This document shows positions 48,915 through 61,875 of a stretch of DNA of 64,000 nt, one piece after another (the first letter of the stretch is position 1; each line of letters starts with the position of its first letter). The notes below the pieces were generated by a model, which was not told the origin of the DNA, searched no databases, and saw only the letters and a program-made list of their open reading frames with translations. Where the stretch lies: positions 3,403,001 to 3,467,000 of the forward strand of contig JAUKPH010000017.1 in the NCBI GenBank assembly GCA_030549335.1. The letters run 5' to 3'. A program made the translations under genes and the position numbers. This DNA is from Pontederia crassipes (Eukaryota; Streptophyta; Magnoliopsida; Commelinales; Pontederiaceae).

Positions 48915-50594
48915 TGATGCGTTGTAATTGTAACAATGAAATTTGCTAGCAAGTGCACTAGTCGCTCAAGTAATATAGTAAAAAGGAGTAAGAGTGTCGA
49001 ACCCACGAGGAATATTATTAATTCAATATCTGGATTTATAAATTAATAAGAGCGGAAAAACATGGATTTTTGGAAAGAGGTTTTATGAAAATAAAATAAA
49101 TAAAATAAGATAATGATAAGATAATGGTGTTGAAGTTAGGCCTTAGGATGAAAATAGATTAGGATAAATATTTGAATCATAAAAGATAAATTTAATCTTT
49201 GAAGATGGATTAGAGTCTCCCTAAAGTAATCTACCATGATTAACTTGTGGTCTCCACGACTGGCATCCCTCAATTTACTCATATAGAACTATCTTAATTT
49301 AATAAGAATTGAAGTCTCCACGACTGGTACCCCCAAAATCATATTAAAATTAAGATGCATTAAATTGGATTCTCTAGACTATTAATCACTCCACAAACTG
49401 GTATAGATTAATAGACCACACAAACTTGATTCTCCACACACTAGTTATCAAATTTATGTCAATTGTTAATTTCAAATAAAATCAATTATAATTAGTATAA
49501 TAAATTCTGAAATTAAACACTCCACAAACTGATATAGCCTATTTCAGAAATTTAATTAACTAATATAAAAGCATTAAACACAATTAATAATTGATCAGAA
49601 AAGATTAAAACAAATAAAATGGGGTCCAAACATTTTCCTTCAATTAATAATCTCCTAAAATAATAATCCTAAAAACATGGAGTTCATCCTAGAAATTCTG
49701 GAGAGATAATAATAAAATAACAATAATAATCGAAAGATTTACACCCAAAATAGAAGTAGAGCTCTTGAATTGGGCAGACAGTCGGGCAGCCTCTCGGACT
49801 TGATCAAGGTCGCGATCAACTTCCAGCCGTCGCACATCTCTCCTCTTGGTCGTAGCCTGCAGAGCTCACGACTCGCCGTGGAAGAAACCTGAACTTCAGA
49901 GCACGAATTGAAACGATGGATTCTTCACGTATTTATAGGGTGCGAACGGCCTTCAATTTGATCTCGGCCGTAACATCGTACGGTTAACTTTAAAATTATA
50001 AGATAAACTCGGCCAAAGATAAATCCTTTTATCATTACGCCCAAAGATAAATCTTTCTTATCTTTTTACGCCCAAAGAGTCTCGGCCGTAAGGAAAATAT
50101 TTTATCTTTACTCCTTTCCATTACTCCCAAAGGATAAAAAAAATCATTTATCTTTACGCCTTCATATATCTTGTTACGCCCAAAGATAAACTCATTTTTA
50201 TCTTGTTACGCCCTTCATCTTCATGCCATTACGCCCTCCAAATTTCGGCCGTAAGGAAAAACTTCTCCTGTTACGCCCAAAAGATAAAAACATTTATCTT
50301 TACGCCTTCAAATGTTAGCCGTAACAAATAATTAAATCTTGTTACTCCTTTTGAATCTCGGCCGTAACGACTTAATTTCTTTGAATTTCGGCTGAGATTC
50401 GAATTTTCCTGCAAAATAATTATCAAAATTTAGTTAATCCATCCATAATTAAAATATTCAGCGATTTTAATAATTAAAATTGATAAATCCGGAATTATGA
50501 TTAAAAGTGACTAAAAATGATGCATGCCATGATCAAATTATAGAAAATTTAATTAAAATAATTAACTAAAATATGTTGTATTTTGCATGCATCA
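48915..50594 (-). repeat. 3' LTR of the Athila-like element
   Basis: Starts TGATGC and ends GCATCA, six-base inverted ends. The half nearer 50594 holds many TTACGCC/CGGCCGTAA motifs. On the minus strand CCTATAAATACGTG (around 49930-49943) is a TATA box. Confidence 0.95.
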
Positions 50595-50943
50595 AACTCT
50601 CCCAAGCTTAAAGTCTTGCTTGTCCTCAAGCAAAAATTCGAAGCAAGGCTCAAGAAAGTTCCATCGTAGCCTCCACATTGTCAACTGATTAATTTTCTCA
50701 CACAATTCATCTGCACACCTACTACTTAGTATCTTATCATTTTCCATGCACTTAGCTTCATAGAAGTTCTGAATGCTACACAAATTTAAACAATTTCAAA
50801 TTCAGCCTTGCAGAAAAAATAAATTGTCTGTCAAATAATAGCATTAATATTGAACATATAAGTACTAATTGAGCTTAAAACTTTTTCTTTTTCTTTTCAT
50901 TTTTCAATTTTATTTTCAATCATTTAAAAGTTCTAATCTTCAA

Positions 50944-51235
50944 GCAGGATTGCACAAGGAAGTCCATGTAGCGGGCTTTGGACTGATGACTCCCAAACCA
51001 GATGGCCTTAGGGCACCAGGTGATAAAGCACCCCTCGAGTTTACTTGCCCGAACAACCAAGGTTCTGAATGAAGAGTTCGAACTTAGCCATGATTCAGTA
51101 CTCCTGTGCTTCTCCATATTCCACAAGATGGTCCATGTAGCAGGTTTTCGATCGACGGATCCCAGAGCAGTTGCCCTTAGGTCGCCAAGCATGAACCCCT
51201 ACGGATCTAATTACCCGAACACACATTGGTTCCGG
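50944..51235. repeat. Imperfect tandem repeat in the Athila-like 3' region
   Basis: Two units about 178 bases apart share CACAAG, GTCCATGTAGC, GGGCTTT/GGTTTTC, CCTTAGG and ACCCGAACA-like blocks in the same order, with many substitutions. Confidence 0.7.
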
Positions 51236-51899
51236 ATAACACTTTTGTACCTACACATAACTTTATTCAACTTTTTTTTTAGCATAATTATTTGTTGGGG
51301 TTTAACTAACCCTTCTTTTTTATAAGCTCAAAAAGTACTTGATATGATCAATAAGAAGGCTACTACTATCAAGACTTAAAAGAAATAAAAAGGCATGAAT
51401 ATGATTTTGTCGTCTAGTCATTCATAATTCTACTTAGCATAGGCACATAGTCCATAAGTTTGATACTAAAATAGCAAGTGATAAGAAAGAAAAGCATTCA
51501 AATTTCATCAATTAACGACGTGTCTTTGAACTTCTACTAAAAAGATAATTAAAACAATAAGACAAGAGTTTGTTAGATGGTAGCAAAAATAAATGCATGC
51601 AATGATATTTTTTAGAAAATTTTCAAATTTTTCAATTTTTTTTTTGGATTTTTTTATAAATAGATGCAAACATAAGCAAATAAACAAAAAGAAACATGCA
51701 ATGCATGAAATGCAAACTCCCCCAAGCTTGAACCAGACACTGTCCTCAGTGTTAAGCCAGCAAGGGAAAGTGAAAAGATAATATAAAAAAAGCTAAAGAA
51801 ATAAAAATAAAAATAAAGAAAAGAGAAAAGATACAACCGGATTTATTGTCAGTGGAGAGATGCTCGGCACGATGAAGGTGTCGGCTGCAAATGGTGTCG

Positions 51900-52470
51900 G
51901 TGAGAGGAGATCTCGGCCGTAAAAGCTTGGCCGCAAAATTTTGTTGATGAAGATCTCAGTCGTGCAATCTCGGCCGTAAGAAACTGGCCGTAATGGTGAA
52001 ACTTCGGCCGTAAGGAGTTGGTTCGGCCGTAACGAATAGGTGGTGGCACTTTGGGCGTAAGGAAGTGGCGGTGACAGTGTCGGTTCTTCGGCCGTAAAAC
52101 GAAATCGGCGTGGAAGCTTGGCCGTAACGCACAGGGCGTAATGGTGTTGAGGCTCCGGAACTTCGGCCGTAATGCACAGTAGGGTTGCAACTTCGGCCGT
52201 AAGGAGTACAGGTGGCATGGAACTTTGGGCGTAAGGATCGGCGGTTGGCGTTTGAGACTTCGGCCGTAAGGAACAGAAGCTCGGCCGTAATGGCTTTTCG
52301 TTCGTCCGTAAGTCGATGAAGAACCTCGGCCGTAAGAAGTAAAGCTCGGCCGAAGATTTAGATCTGTAAAGATGTGGAAAGGGTCAAAATTTATAGATGA
52401 AACTTCGGGCGTAAACTTACCTTTCCAATGTGAAGGGTCATGTCGTAAGAGCTTGGCCGATTGTCCGAGG
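51900..52470. repeat. CGGCCGTAA motif array (3' side)
   Basis: About twenty copies of CGGCCGTAA or near variants (GGGCGTAA, TGGCCGTAA, CGTCCGTAA), nearly all in the same orientation, spaced 15-50 bases. They are often preceded by CTT or CT. Open frames across the block repeat YGR and LRPK and are not genes. Confidence 0.92.
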
Positions 52471-52588
52471 TCTCTCCTTCCGCAGATGACTCAACAAAAT
52501 AAAACTATTATCACAAAATAAATAAATAAAAAGGATAAAAATAGTTCTGATTTATAGTCGTCAGCTTGACTTAATTCTGATGAAAATT

Positions 52589-55500
52589 TCACACATCATA
52601 GAGAGTGATCATAGAAAGGTTATGATAATAAGTGCCACCATGATAAAGTTTCAATCTATGTCCATTCACTTTGAGTCTTTGTTTTTTGTCTAATGATTCA
52701 ATCTCAAAAGTTCCATAGGGTGAACAATTAATTATAACATAAGGTCCGGTCCATCTTGATTTAAGTTTTCCAGGAAATAATCTGAGTTTGCTATTATAAA
52801 GAAGTACTTGTTGACCAGGTAAAAATTCTTTATGTTTGATATGCAGGTCATGTAAATTTTTTGTGCGTTCTTTATATAGCTTACTGTTTTCGTATGCATA
52901 TTGTCTAAATTCATCAAGCTCATTTAATTGTAATAACCTTTCAGATTGTGATGATTTTAGATTCATATTTAAAAATTTTATTGCCCAATAAGCCCTGTGT
53001 TCTAGTTCTACAGGAAGGTGACATGCTTTTCCAAAAACTAATTTATAAGGAGAAGTACCTATGGGTGTTTTAAAAGCAGTCCTATATGCCCAGAGTGCAT
53101 CATCTAATTTCAAAGACCAGTCTTTCCTAGATGAATTTACAGTTTTCTCTAGAATCCTTTTTATCTCTCTATTTGAAATTTCCACTTGTCCACAAGATTG
53201 GGCATGATATGGTGTACTCAAAAAATGTTTGACTCCAAAACTATTAAGAAGAGTTGACATTATTTTATTGCAGAAATGTGTTCCATTGTCACTTATGATA
53301 GTCCTAGGTGTTCCAAATCGAGTAAAAATATTTTTTCTTAGAAAGTTGGCAACTACCTTGGCCTCATTTGTTGGTGTGGCTACAGCTTCTACCCATTTGG
53401 AAACATAATCAACCGCCACTAAGATGTATTGGTTGTTAAAGGATTTAGGGAATGGTCCCATAAAGTCAATGCCCCCAAACATCAAAAATATCACACTGTA
53501 AAATATTTGTGAGAGGCATTTCATCTCGACGAGAAATATTACCTGTCCTTTGACATTTGTCACAATACTTACAGTAGTTTCTTGCATCTCTGTAAATGGT
53601 TGGCCAATATAGTCCACATTCAAGTACCTTAGCTGCTGTTCGATTGGGTCCAAAGTGACCTCCAGCTTGTCCATCGTGGCAATGACTTAGGATATTATCA
53701 ATCTCATCTTCGTGAACACATCTTCGAACTATTTGATCTGCACATAATCGAAAAAGGTAAGGATCTTCCCAGTGATAATTCTTAACATCAGATAAGAATT
53801 TCCTTTTTTGATGAGTGGTCATGCCCTTTGGAATGTAATGTCCTGCAAGGTAATTAGCAAAATCAGCGAACCATGGTGTAGTGTCATAAATTTGAAGAAT
53901 TGTAGAGATAGAAAAAAGTTTTTCGTCTGGGAATTCTTCAAGTATGTCTGTGACTTCTCTTGGAGATGGCTCCAACCGAGATAGGTGATCAGCTAATAAG
54001 TTCTCAGTCCCTTTTTTGTCTTTTACTTCCACATCGAACTCTTGCAAAAGTAGTATCCATCGGATCAGTCTAGGTTTGGCATCTTGTTTGCTCATCAAGT
54101 GCTTGATGGCTGCATGATCTGTGTATACAATAATTTTTGAACAAATTAGATATGATCTAAACTTGTCAAAAGCAAAAATAATAGCAAGAAACTCCTTCTC
54201 TGTTGTTGCATAGTTTAGTTGGGCAGCATTCAATGTTCGGCTTGCATAATATATGACATGAAATGTTTTATCCTTTCTTTGCCCCAACACAGCTCCAATA
54301 GCACCATCACTCGCGTCACACATCATCTCGAATGGTAGAGACCAGTCTGGTGCAATAACAACAGGTGCAGAAATTAGCATTTCCTTTAATAAATTAAAGG
54401 CAGCAAGACAATCTGAATTAAAATCAAATTTTGTGTCCTTAGCAAGAAGATTAGTTAAGGGTTTAGCCATTTTTGAAAAATCTTTGATAAAACGGCGATA
54501 AAATCCTGCGTGCCCAAGGAAGCTTCGAATGCCCTTCACATTGGTTGGAGGAGGCAGATTTGCAATAACATCTATCTTGGCCTTATCCACTTCAATTCCT
54601 TTTTCTGAAATTTTGTGGCCAAGAACTATACCCTCCTTAACCATGAAGTGACATTTCTCCCAGTTAAGGACCAAATTCGTTTCTTCACATCTCTGCAAAA
54701 CTAGAGATAAGTTATCCAAACAATTATTAAACGAGCTACCAAAAAGTGTAAAATCATCTATGAAAACTTCGAGTATCTTCTCATTCATATCTGCAAAGAT
54801 TGACATCATGCATCTTTGGAATGTTGCTGGAGCGTTGCATAGACCAAATGGCATCCTTCTATAGGCAAACGTTCCATATGGACATGTGAACGTTGTCTTT
54901 TCTTGATCCTCAGGTGCTACTGCTATTTGATTGTATCCAGAATAGCCATCTAGAAAATAATAAAAGCTATGACCTGCAACACGCTCCAACATTTGGTCAA
55001 TAAAAGGTAATGGAAAATGATCTTTGCGGGTAGCATCATTAAGCTTCCTATAGTCTATACAGACTCTCCAACCTGTAATTGTTCTTTGAGGAACTAATTC
55101 ATTATTTTTGTTACTTACCACGGTGATTCCTCCTTTCTTAGGAACTACCTGCACAGGACTTATCCATGAACTATCAGAAATGGCATATATAATACCTGCA
55201 TCAAGGAGTTTGATGACCTCCTTTCTTACGACTTCCTTTAAAGTTGGGTTGAGCCTTCTTTGATATTGAGCAATTGGTTTGGCATTGTCCTCCATCAAAA
55301 TCTTGTGCATGCAAATTGTAGGAGAGATTCCCCTGATATCTGAAATAGACCAAGCAATTGCTTTCTTGTGTTGCCTTAATACTTCCATAAGTTTATTCTC
55401 CATGTCATCTGTCAAGTCAGCAGATATGATAACTGGGTAAGTATTATTTTCAAGAAAAGCATATCTTAAATGAGATGGAAGTTCTTTAAGTTCGAATTTT

Positions 55501-57947
55501 GGAGGACAATCCAATTTTTCAATTTCGTCCTCGAATGTCTCTGTTGTTATTGGCACATTATCATCTCCCACAATTTCTCTAGAATCCTCCATCATTTCCA
55601 AAGCTTCCTTAGCATATGGATCCGAAACAAAATCTGCAACAATATCATCAAAAGCATCAGTCGTGTCATCTTCTATAGAATCAATAGCATAACAGGATGA
55701 GTGATCAAAAGGTTGTTTGAGAGAATTTTTTATATTGAAAGTGATTTCTTCGTTGTTGACGCGAAGTGTGAGCATCCCTTGTTGAACATCTATGAGTGCG
55801 TTTCCTGTTGCTAGGAATGGTCTCCCGAGGATGATGGGGGTTTTTTCATCTGCCTTCATATCCAGAACAATAAAATCTGCAGGAAAAATAAATTTATCAA
55901 CTTTTACCAAAACATCTCTTAATATTCCTTGGGGTCTTTTGCATGAAGTATCTGCAAATTGAAGAGTAATGCTTGTTTCTTCTAGTTCTCCATAACCTAG
56001 CTGCACAAATATAGAGTAAGGCATTAAACTTATACTAGCACCAAGATCACATAAGGCTTGTGCACAAAAGAATTTTCCTATAGTGCAAGGTATGGTGAAG
56101 GTTCCCGGATCCTTCATTTTTTTAGGTATATCTCGATCATAAATGGCACTACACTCCGATGTCAACATTACTCTCCCAGTGTTTTCAAACTTTCTTTTTG
56201 AGGATAATATATCCTTCATGAATTTAGCATAGCTCGGCATCATCTGTAAAGCTTCATGAAAAGGAATATTAATAGATAATTGCTTCAGAATATCAAGAAA
56301 GCGAGAAAATTGCTTATCTAGTTGTTCTTTGCGAAATTTCTGTGGATAGGGCAGATCCTTCATGTTGGTATTTTTTGAATTGTCAGTTTCTCTTTTCTTC
56401 AGATTGATATCTACAGTAGTCTGATCTTGTGTCTTTGATGCTTCAGTTTCTTCTTTGTGATCAATTACTCTTGGCGGGGAATCTGATCTCAGACTTCTCA
56501 ATTGTTTCCCACTTCTAAGAGTCACAGCTTTGGTCTCTTCTTTAGGATTTTTCTCTGTATTGCTTGGAAGAGTCCCTGGTGCACGTCCTGCCATCATATT
56601 GGCCATCTGTCCTATTTGCATTTCTAAATTCTTGATTGTAGCATCTTGATTGTTTGCCCTTGTTTCCATTGTCTTCTGCATGGTTTGCATAGTGTCAATA
56701 ACTCTTGCCATCATCTCTTCCATAGGATTAGTCGATTGTTGGACAGGAGCTTCTTGTTGCTTTCTCAAAAGTGTATAATTTTGTGGATGAGCTTGATTCT
56801 GAAATTTCTCAAAAACTTGCCCTTGATTTGACCTGTAAGGAAACTTCTGATTGTTCCTCCAACCATAGTCATTATTCCTGAAAAATGGATTGGAGACAAA
56901 GTTAGCATTTTCAATATGATCAGGATTAGAAATGTTACCTTGAGGACAATAATTGCTCGCATGTCCTCCTCCACAGTTATTGCACACCATTAATGACATC
57001 ATCTGCTCAAATTTGTGATTAAGTGACTCCAGCTGAGTCACTACTTCAGAAGAATTTTTACTTTCTGTAGCATGCACATCATGTGTTCGGCGAGGTGGTC
57101 TCCTTTCTTGGCTTGACTTGAGTGCTACAGCTTCAATTATATCTTGTATCTCACTAGGACGTTTAGATCCCAGTACTGTCCCTCCTGCTGATTGATCGAG
57201 TTTGTCTTGATCTGTAGGTCGTAATCCATGGTAAAAATCTTTCATTACTTGCCATTTTGGAATTCTGTTGTCAGGAACTCTGGCCAGCAGTTCCTTATAT
57301 CATTCCCAGGCTTCATATAACGTCTCGTTATCGTCTTGAACAAATGCCCTAAGCTCCCTTCGATATTTGCCTGCCTTTTGTGGTGGGCAATATTTTCCAA
57401 CAAACTTTTCTACCAACTCCAACCAAGAATGAATTGATCCTGCAGGCAAAGTTTTAAACCAGGTGGAAGCTTTGTCACGTAAAGATTGAGGAAATAATAA
57501 TAAACGAATAACTTCAGAAGAAACATTATTATTTCTAAAGGTGCTCAGAGTGGCAAGAAATTTACCAAGGTGATCGTGAGGGTCTTCATGAAATCCTCCT
57601 CCAAATTGGTATGCTTGTATCATCCTCACGATTGCGGGATTTATCTCAAAATTATTTGCGTTAATATCAGGCAGCACGATGCATGATTCTCGGTCACTGT
57701 ATCTGGCCGAGACATATTCTCTCATAGAAAGTTCTGCTTCATCTTCTCGCCGATTATTATATGGTGGAACCAGTTCATTCTGTTGCTCCAGTCTCTGATT
57801 GTCGCGTGCTTGTTCCGCCATTTTTCTTATATTTCTTCGTAATCGACGATAGGTTCTTTCAATCTCAGGATCAAATTCCAACAGTGGATTTGAACTTCTA
57901 GTGCGCTTATCAGAAGATTCCAGGATTGGTTGTGTTTTAATTTTCAA
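52589..57947 (-). other. gag-pol coding region of the Athila-like element
   Basis: Parts on the minus strand: gag from 57947 (MKIKTQPILESSDKRTRSSN start), zinc knuckle near 56980, protease about 55500-56200, reverse transcriptase about 54700-55350, RNase H about 53950-54400, integrase about 52589-53800. Coding is spread over more than one frame. Confidence 0.9.
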
Positions 57948-58199
57948 TTAGTACCTGCAACAACCAATTTTCAGTAAGATAAAAGAATAAAATAAAATAT
58001 ATACAAGAAGAAAGAAATTCAGATAATAGGTCACGAAAAATGAGTTTTTTTACAAATAAAGTCTTTCGGCACGATAGAATTTGAAAATTCGTCATTAAAA
58101 TTAATTTTCGAGAGGAATTTTTCAGAAATTCTTCAAACCAATACGAATACCAAAAATTAATATCGATCGAAAGAATTTATGATGATGTAAGAAATCGCA

Positions 58200-59010
58200 C
58201 AAAATAAGTCCGAACTAATTTACGGCCGTAAAGATAATAATCAGAAATAATCAAAAATTATTTTCAGAGAAGAAATAAGATTGATCGGCCGTAATAAGGG
58301 TTTACGGTCGTAATTAATCCGAGGCTCGTTCGTCCGTAAAAATCGTAAAACAGTGTTGAAAGGGATTCAACGTGAACGCGTAAAAATTAACATGGTGATG
58401 AATTATCTCGGCCGAAAAAAAAATTGAATGAAATGTTGCCAAATGAATCATTACGGCCGACAAAGAATATAGTTCATATCGGCCGTAAAACAATGAGAGG
58501 TAAAACATCAACACATATAAATCGGCCGAAAAGGAGTAAAATCCATGTCGGATGATCCATTACGGCCGAGACAAACTAAATCGCTTCGGCCAAAACAAAG
58601 TCAAATCAAAAGTTCAAACTATTATAATGTTACGGCCGAGAATGAAAAAAAATCACAAATAAATTGGGGTAGGAAGATGGCGTAAAAAAACAAATGTTCA
58701 GAAATTTTACGGCCCTAAAACCATGAGATTAATTCTCGGCCGTAAAAAAGAAACATGAGATCATTTCGGCCGTAAAAAGATTAAATCGTCAATTAAGATG
58801 AGGTCACTTCGGCCGAGATGATGTCAACACGAGGCCGTAAAGAAAAATAGGGTTTCGGCCGAAATAATTTCGAATAAAACTCAAATGTCGAAAATTGAAT
58901 CATTACGGCCGAAAATGAATTAAGCAATTCCTTACGGTCGTAAAACTACGAAATCAGATCAAATCCATATGAAAAGTTCAAACAAAAATGTTACGGCCGA
59001 GAATGAAAAC
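58200..59010. repeat. TTACGGCCG motif array (5' leader side)
   Basis: About nineteen copies of TTACGGCCG, CGGCCGTAA or close variants in the leader between the 5' LTR and gag, here in both orientations. One copy near 58222 is the complete palindrome TACGGCCGTA. Confidence 0.9.
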
Positions 59011-59028
59011 TGATTCGAATAAGGAGTA

Positions 59029-59056
59029 ATTGTAACAATGAAATTTGCTAGCAATG
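59029..59056. repeat. Small repeat of the LTR edge beside the 5' LTR
   Basis: GTAATTGTAACAATGAAATT, followed by TGCTAGCA, occurs just outside the LTR and again at 59071-59098 within it. Confidence 0.8.
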
Positions 59057-59061
59057 AAATG

Positions 59062-60741
59062 TGATGCGTTGTAATTGTAACAATGAAATTTGCTAGCAAG
59101 TGCACTAGTCGCTCAAGTAATATAGTAAAAAGGAGTAAGAGTGTCGAACCCACGAGGAATATTATTAATTCAATATCTGGATTTATAAATTAATAAGAGA
59201 GGAAAAACATGGATTTTTGGAAAGAGGTTTTATGAAAATAAAATAAATAAAATAAGATAATGATAAGATAATGGTGTTGAAGTTAGGCCTTAGGATGAAA
59301 ATAGATTAGGATAAATATTTGAACCATAAAAGATAAATTTAATCTTTGAAGATGGATTAGAGTCTCCCTAAAGTAATCTACCATGATTAACTTGTGGTCT
59401 CCACGACTGGCATCCCTCAATTTAATCATATCGAACTATCTTAATTTAATAAGAATTGAAGTCTCCACGACTGGTACCCCCAAAATCATATTAAAATTAA
59501 GATGCATTAAATTGGATTCTCTAGACTATTAATCACTCCACAAACTGGTATAGATTAATAGACCACACAAACTTGATTCTCCACACACTAGTTATCAAAT
59601 TTATGTCAATTGTTAATTTCAAATAAAATCAATTATAATTAGTATAATAAATTCTGAAATTAAACACTCCACAAACTGGTATAGTCTATTTCAGAAATTT
59701 AATTAACTAATATAAAAGCATTAAACACAATTAATAATTGATCAGAAAAGATTAAAACAAATAAAATGGGGTCCAAACATTTTCCTTCAATTAATAATCT
59801 CCTAAAATAATAATCCTAAAAACATGGAGTTCATCCTAGAAATTCTGGAGAGATAATAATAAAATAACAATAATAATCGAAAGATTTACACCCAAAATAG
59901 AAGTAGAGCTCTTGAATTGGGCAGACAGTCGGGCAGCCTCTCGGACTTGATCAAGGTCGCGATCAACTTCCAGCCGTCGCACATCTCTCCTCTTGGTCGT
60001 AGCCTGCAGAGCTCACGACTCGCCGTGGAAGAAACCTGAACTTCAGAGCACGAATTGAAACGATGGATTCTTCACGTATTTATAGGGTGCGAACGGCCTT
60101 CAATTTGATCTCGGCCGTAACATCGTACGGTTAACTTTAAAATTATAAGATAAACTCGGCCAAAGATAAATCCTTTTATCATTACGCCCAAAGATAAATC
60201 TTTCTTATCTTTTTACGCCCAAAGAGTCTCGGCCGTAAGGAAAATATTTTATCTTTACTCCTTTCCATTACTCCCAAAGGATAAAAAAAATCATTTATCT
60301 TTACGCCTTCATATATCTTGTTACGCCCAAAGATAAACTCATTTTTATCTTGTTACGCCCTTCATCTTCATGCCATTACGCCCTCCAAATTTCGGCCGTA
60401 AGGAAAAACTTCTCCTGTTACGCCCAAAAGATAAAAACATTTATCTTTACGCCTTCAAATGTTAGTCGTAACAAAGAATTAAATCTTGTTACTCCTTTTG
60501 AATCTCGGCCGTAACGACTTAATTTCTTTGAATTTCGGCCGATATTCGAATTTTCCTGCAAAATAATTATCAAAATTTAGTTAATCCATCCATAATTAAA
60601 ATATTCAGCGATTTTAATAATTAAAATTGATAAATCCAGAATTATGATTAAAAGTGACTAAAAATGATGCATGCCATGATCAAATTATAGAAAATTTAAT
60701 TAAAATAATTAACTAAAATATGTTGTATTTTGCATGCATCA
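59062..60741 (-). repeat. 5' LTR of the Athila-like element
   Basis: Same length as 48915-50594 and about 99.3% identical by eye. It carries the same TTACGCC/CGGCCGTAA-rich segment (about 60105-60545) and TATA box. Confidence 0.95.
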
Positions 60742-60995
60742 GCATGTTATCATAATTATCAAGCATGTTACCCATATCGAAATGTTATGATTATCAAGTA
60801 AGTCATTAACTTTAAGTTCATCATGTTTCATGAGATTACATTGCTCAATTGTTACTTATTGATTTTTCGTTGTTCACGATATATTTACAAGGACCCTCAC
60901 GATTATTTATCGGAGTTTGAAGAAGGGGAAGGAACCGTCGACCCACTGAAAGACTCTACTGAGACAAAAAGATGGGCGAGCGTCGTGCTGCTAGG

Positions 60996-61032
<37 letters not shown>

Positions 61033-61033
61033 T
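60996..61033 (-). other. Fragment of organelle-type large-subunit rRNA
   Basis: On the minus strand it reads CGGTCCTAAGGTAGCGAAAT followed by TCCTTGTCGGGTAAG, a nearly invariant stretch of bacterial-type 23S rRNA found in plastid 23S and mitochondrial 26S genes. The match stops after GGGTAAG, so it is only about 37 bases. Confidence 0.75.
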
Positions 61034-61117
61034 TTTTTCTACTAATGTTCACCAGCAGTCTGTTCAGGGTACTGCAGCCCCTGCTTTTTGAAAAGTTGTT
61101 TTTAGGATTTTTTTTGT

Positions 61118-61190
61118 AAAAACCTATCCCTAATAGATTGATTCCAAAATAACATATCCAAATTATAAGAAACCCTATAGAAGCTAAAAA
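61118..61190 (-). pseudogene. ccsA: Fragment of plastid ccsA (3' end)
   Basis: On the minus strand the sequence encodes ASIGFLIIWICYFGINLLGI, the conserved C-terminal end of the plastid cytochrome c biogenesis protein CcsA. The reading before and after is not CcsA, so only about 70 bases are present. It is clearly non-functional here. Confidence 0.7.
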
Positions 61191-61875
61191 ACCCCGAAAA
61201 GAAAAAAGTATAAGAATTTTACCGACAACAGCTCCCGCTGAAGCAATTGTATTGAATGGACCATTTCGTGGAACAATAAAAAAAAGCAATTCACGTGTAA
61301 TTTTGAATGCACTTTTTACTTCTACAGAAGACTCTATAGAAATAATTTTTTCCCCCAGATCTCTTTTTTTATTCTACCTCTATTTATGATTAGTAATCAC
61401 GAACCAGCTCATCTATCATCAATAGGATAAAAGAATGAATTTATCCTTTCGAGGAATTCGAATTGGAGAAAATTCTTTTTTTTTCTGGCCTTGCTCTTCT
61501 TTCTTACACTTAATACATATTAAATTAATATACAATAATACGCTCGTAGTGACTGAGGGGGTCGAAAACCAAGAAGCTTAGTTGATCATGATTTTTGTTT
61601 CATCTTTCTTTTCCTTTTGGTTTGTTTCGAGATGGAAGTCTTCTTTCGTTTCTCGATGGTGAAGTAAGACCAAGCTCATGAGGCTTTCGCTATGGCTCCG
61701 GTGGGTTCCCTTAAAGGTTAGGTACATAGTATAGTCATAGTCTTTCCAATGCGATAAAATAAAGTGACATAGTGTCTATTTTTTTTAGAGGGGTCATGAA
61801 ACATTGCTCAATTGTTACTTATTGATTTTTCGTTGTTCACAATATATTTACAAGGACCCTCACGATTATTTCTCG

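Larger units (their letters stand above)
50595..52588 (-). other. Non-coding 3' region of the Athila-like element
   Basis: About 2 kb between integrase and the 3' LTR, where some Athila elements keep an env-like frame. None is seen here. It holds a purine tract at the LTR border (AAGCTTGGGAGAGTTTG, minus strand), a second similar tract at 51716-51729, an imperfect tandem repeat (50944-51235) and the palindrome array (51900-52470). Confidence 0.8.
48915..60741 (-). mobile_element. Young Ty3/gypsy element, Athila-like
   Basis: An 11,827-bp element on the minus strand with LTRs of 1,680 bp each (5' LTR 59062-60741, 3' LTR 48915-50594) and a perfect 5-bp target duplication GCATG (48910-48914 and 60742-60746). 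Coding part 52589-57947: gag, zinc knuckle (CNNCGGGHASNYC), protease, RT (YRRMPFGLCNAPATFQ, FIDDF), RNase H and integrase ([24 protein letters not shown] region). Pol sequence and the long non-coding 3' part fit the Athila lineage. By eye the LTRs differ at about 11 of 1,680 sites (near 0.7%); at an assumed 1.3e-8 changes per site per year that is about a quarter million years. It looks nearly whole, with about two breaks. Confidence 0.93.
60838..61875. other. Mosaic organelle-like DNA bracketed by a 75-bp direct repeat
   Basis: The 75 bases at 60838-60912 recur at 61801-61875 with two differences. Between them lie an rRNA fragment, a ccsA fragment and other sequence unlike its surroundings, with mixed base composition. 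It resembles nuclear insertions of plastid or mitochondrial DNA. The two recognised pieces are not neighbours in plastid genomes, so the source was rearranged: either a mitochondrial genome carrying plastid pieces or end-joining of several fragments. Confidence 0.6.

Noticed and set aside
51793-52218. Open frames with YGR/LRPK repeats
   Set aside because: Translations of the CGGCCGTAA array; no start context or domain.
50595-52588. Search for an env-like frame in the Athila-like 3' region
   Set aside because: No frame longer than the repeat-derived ones, no signal peptide or membrane-anchor pattern.
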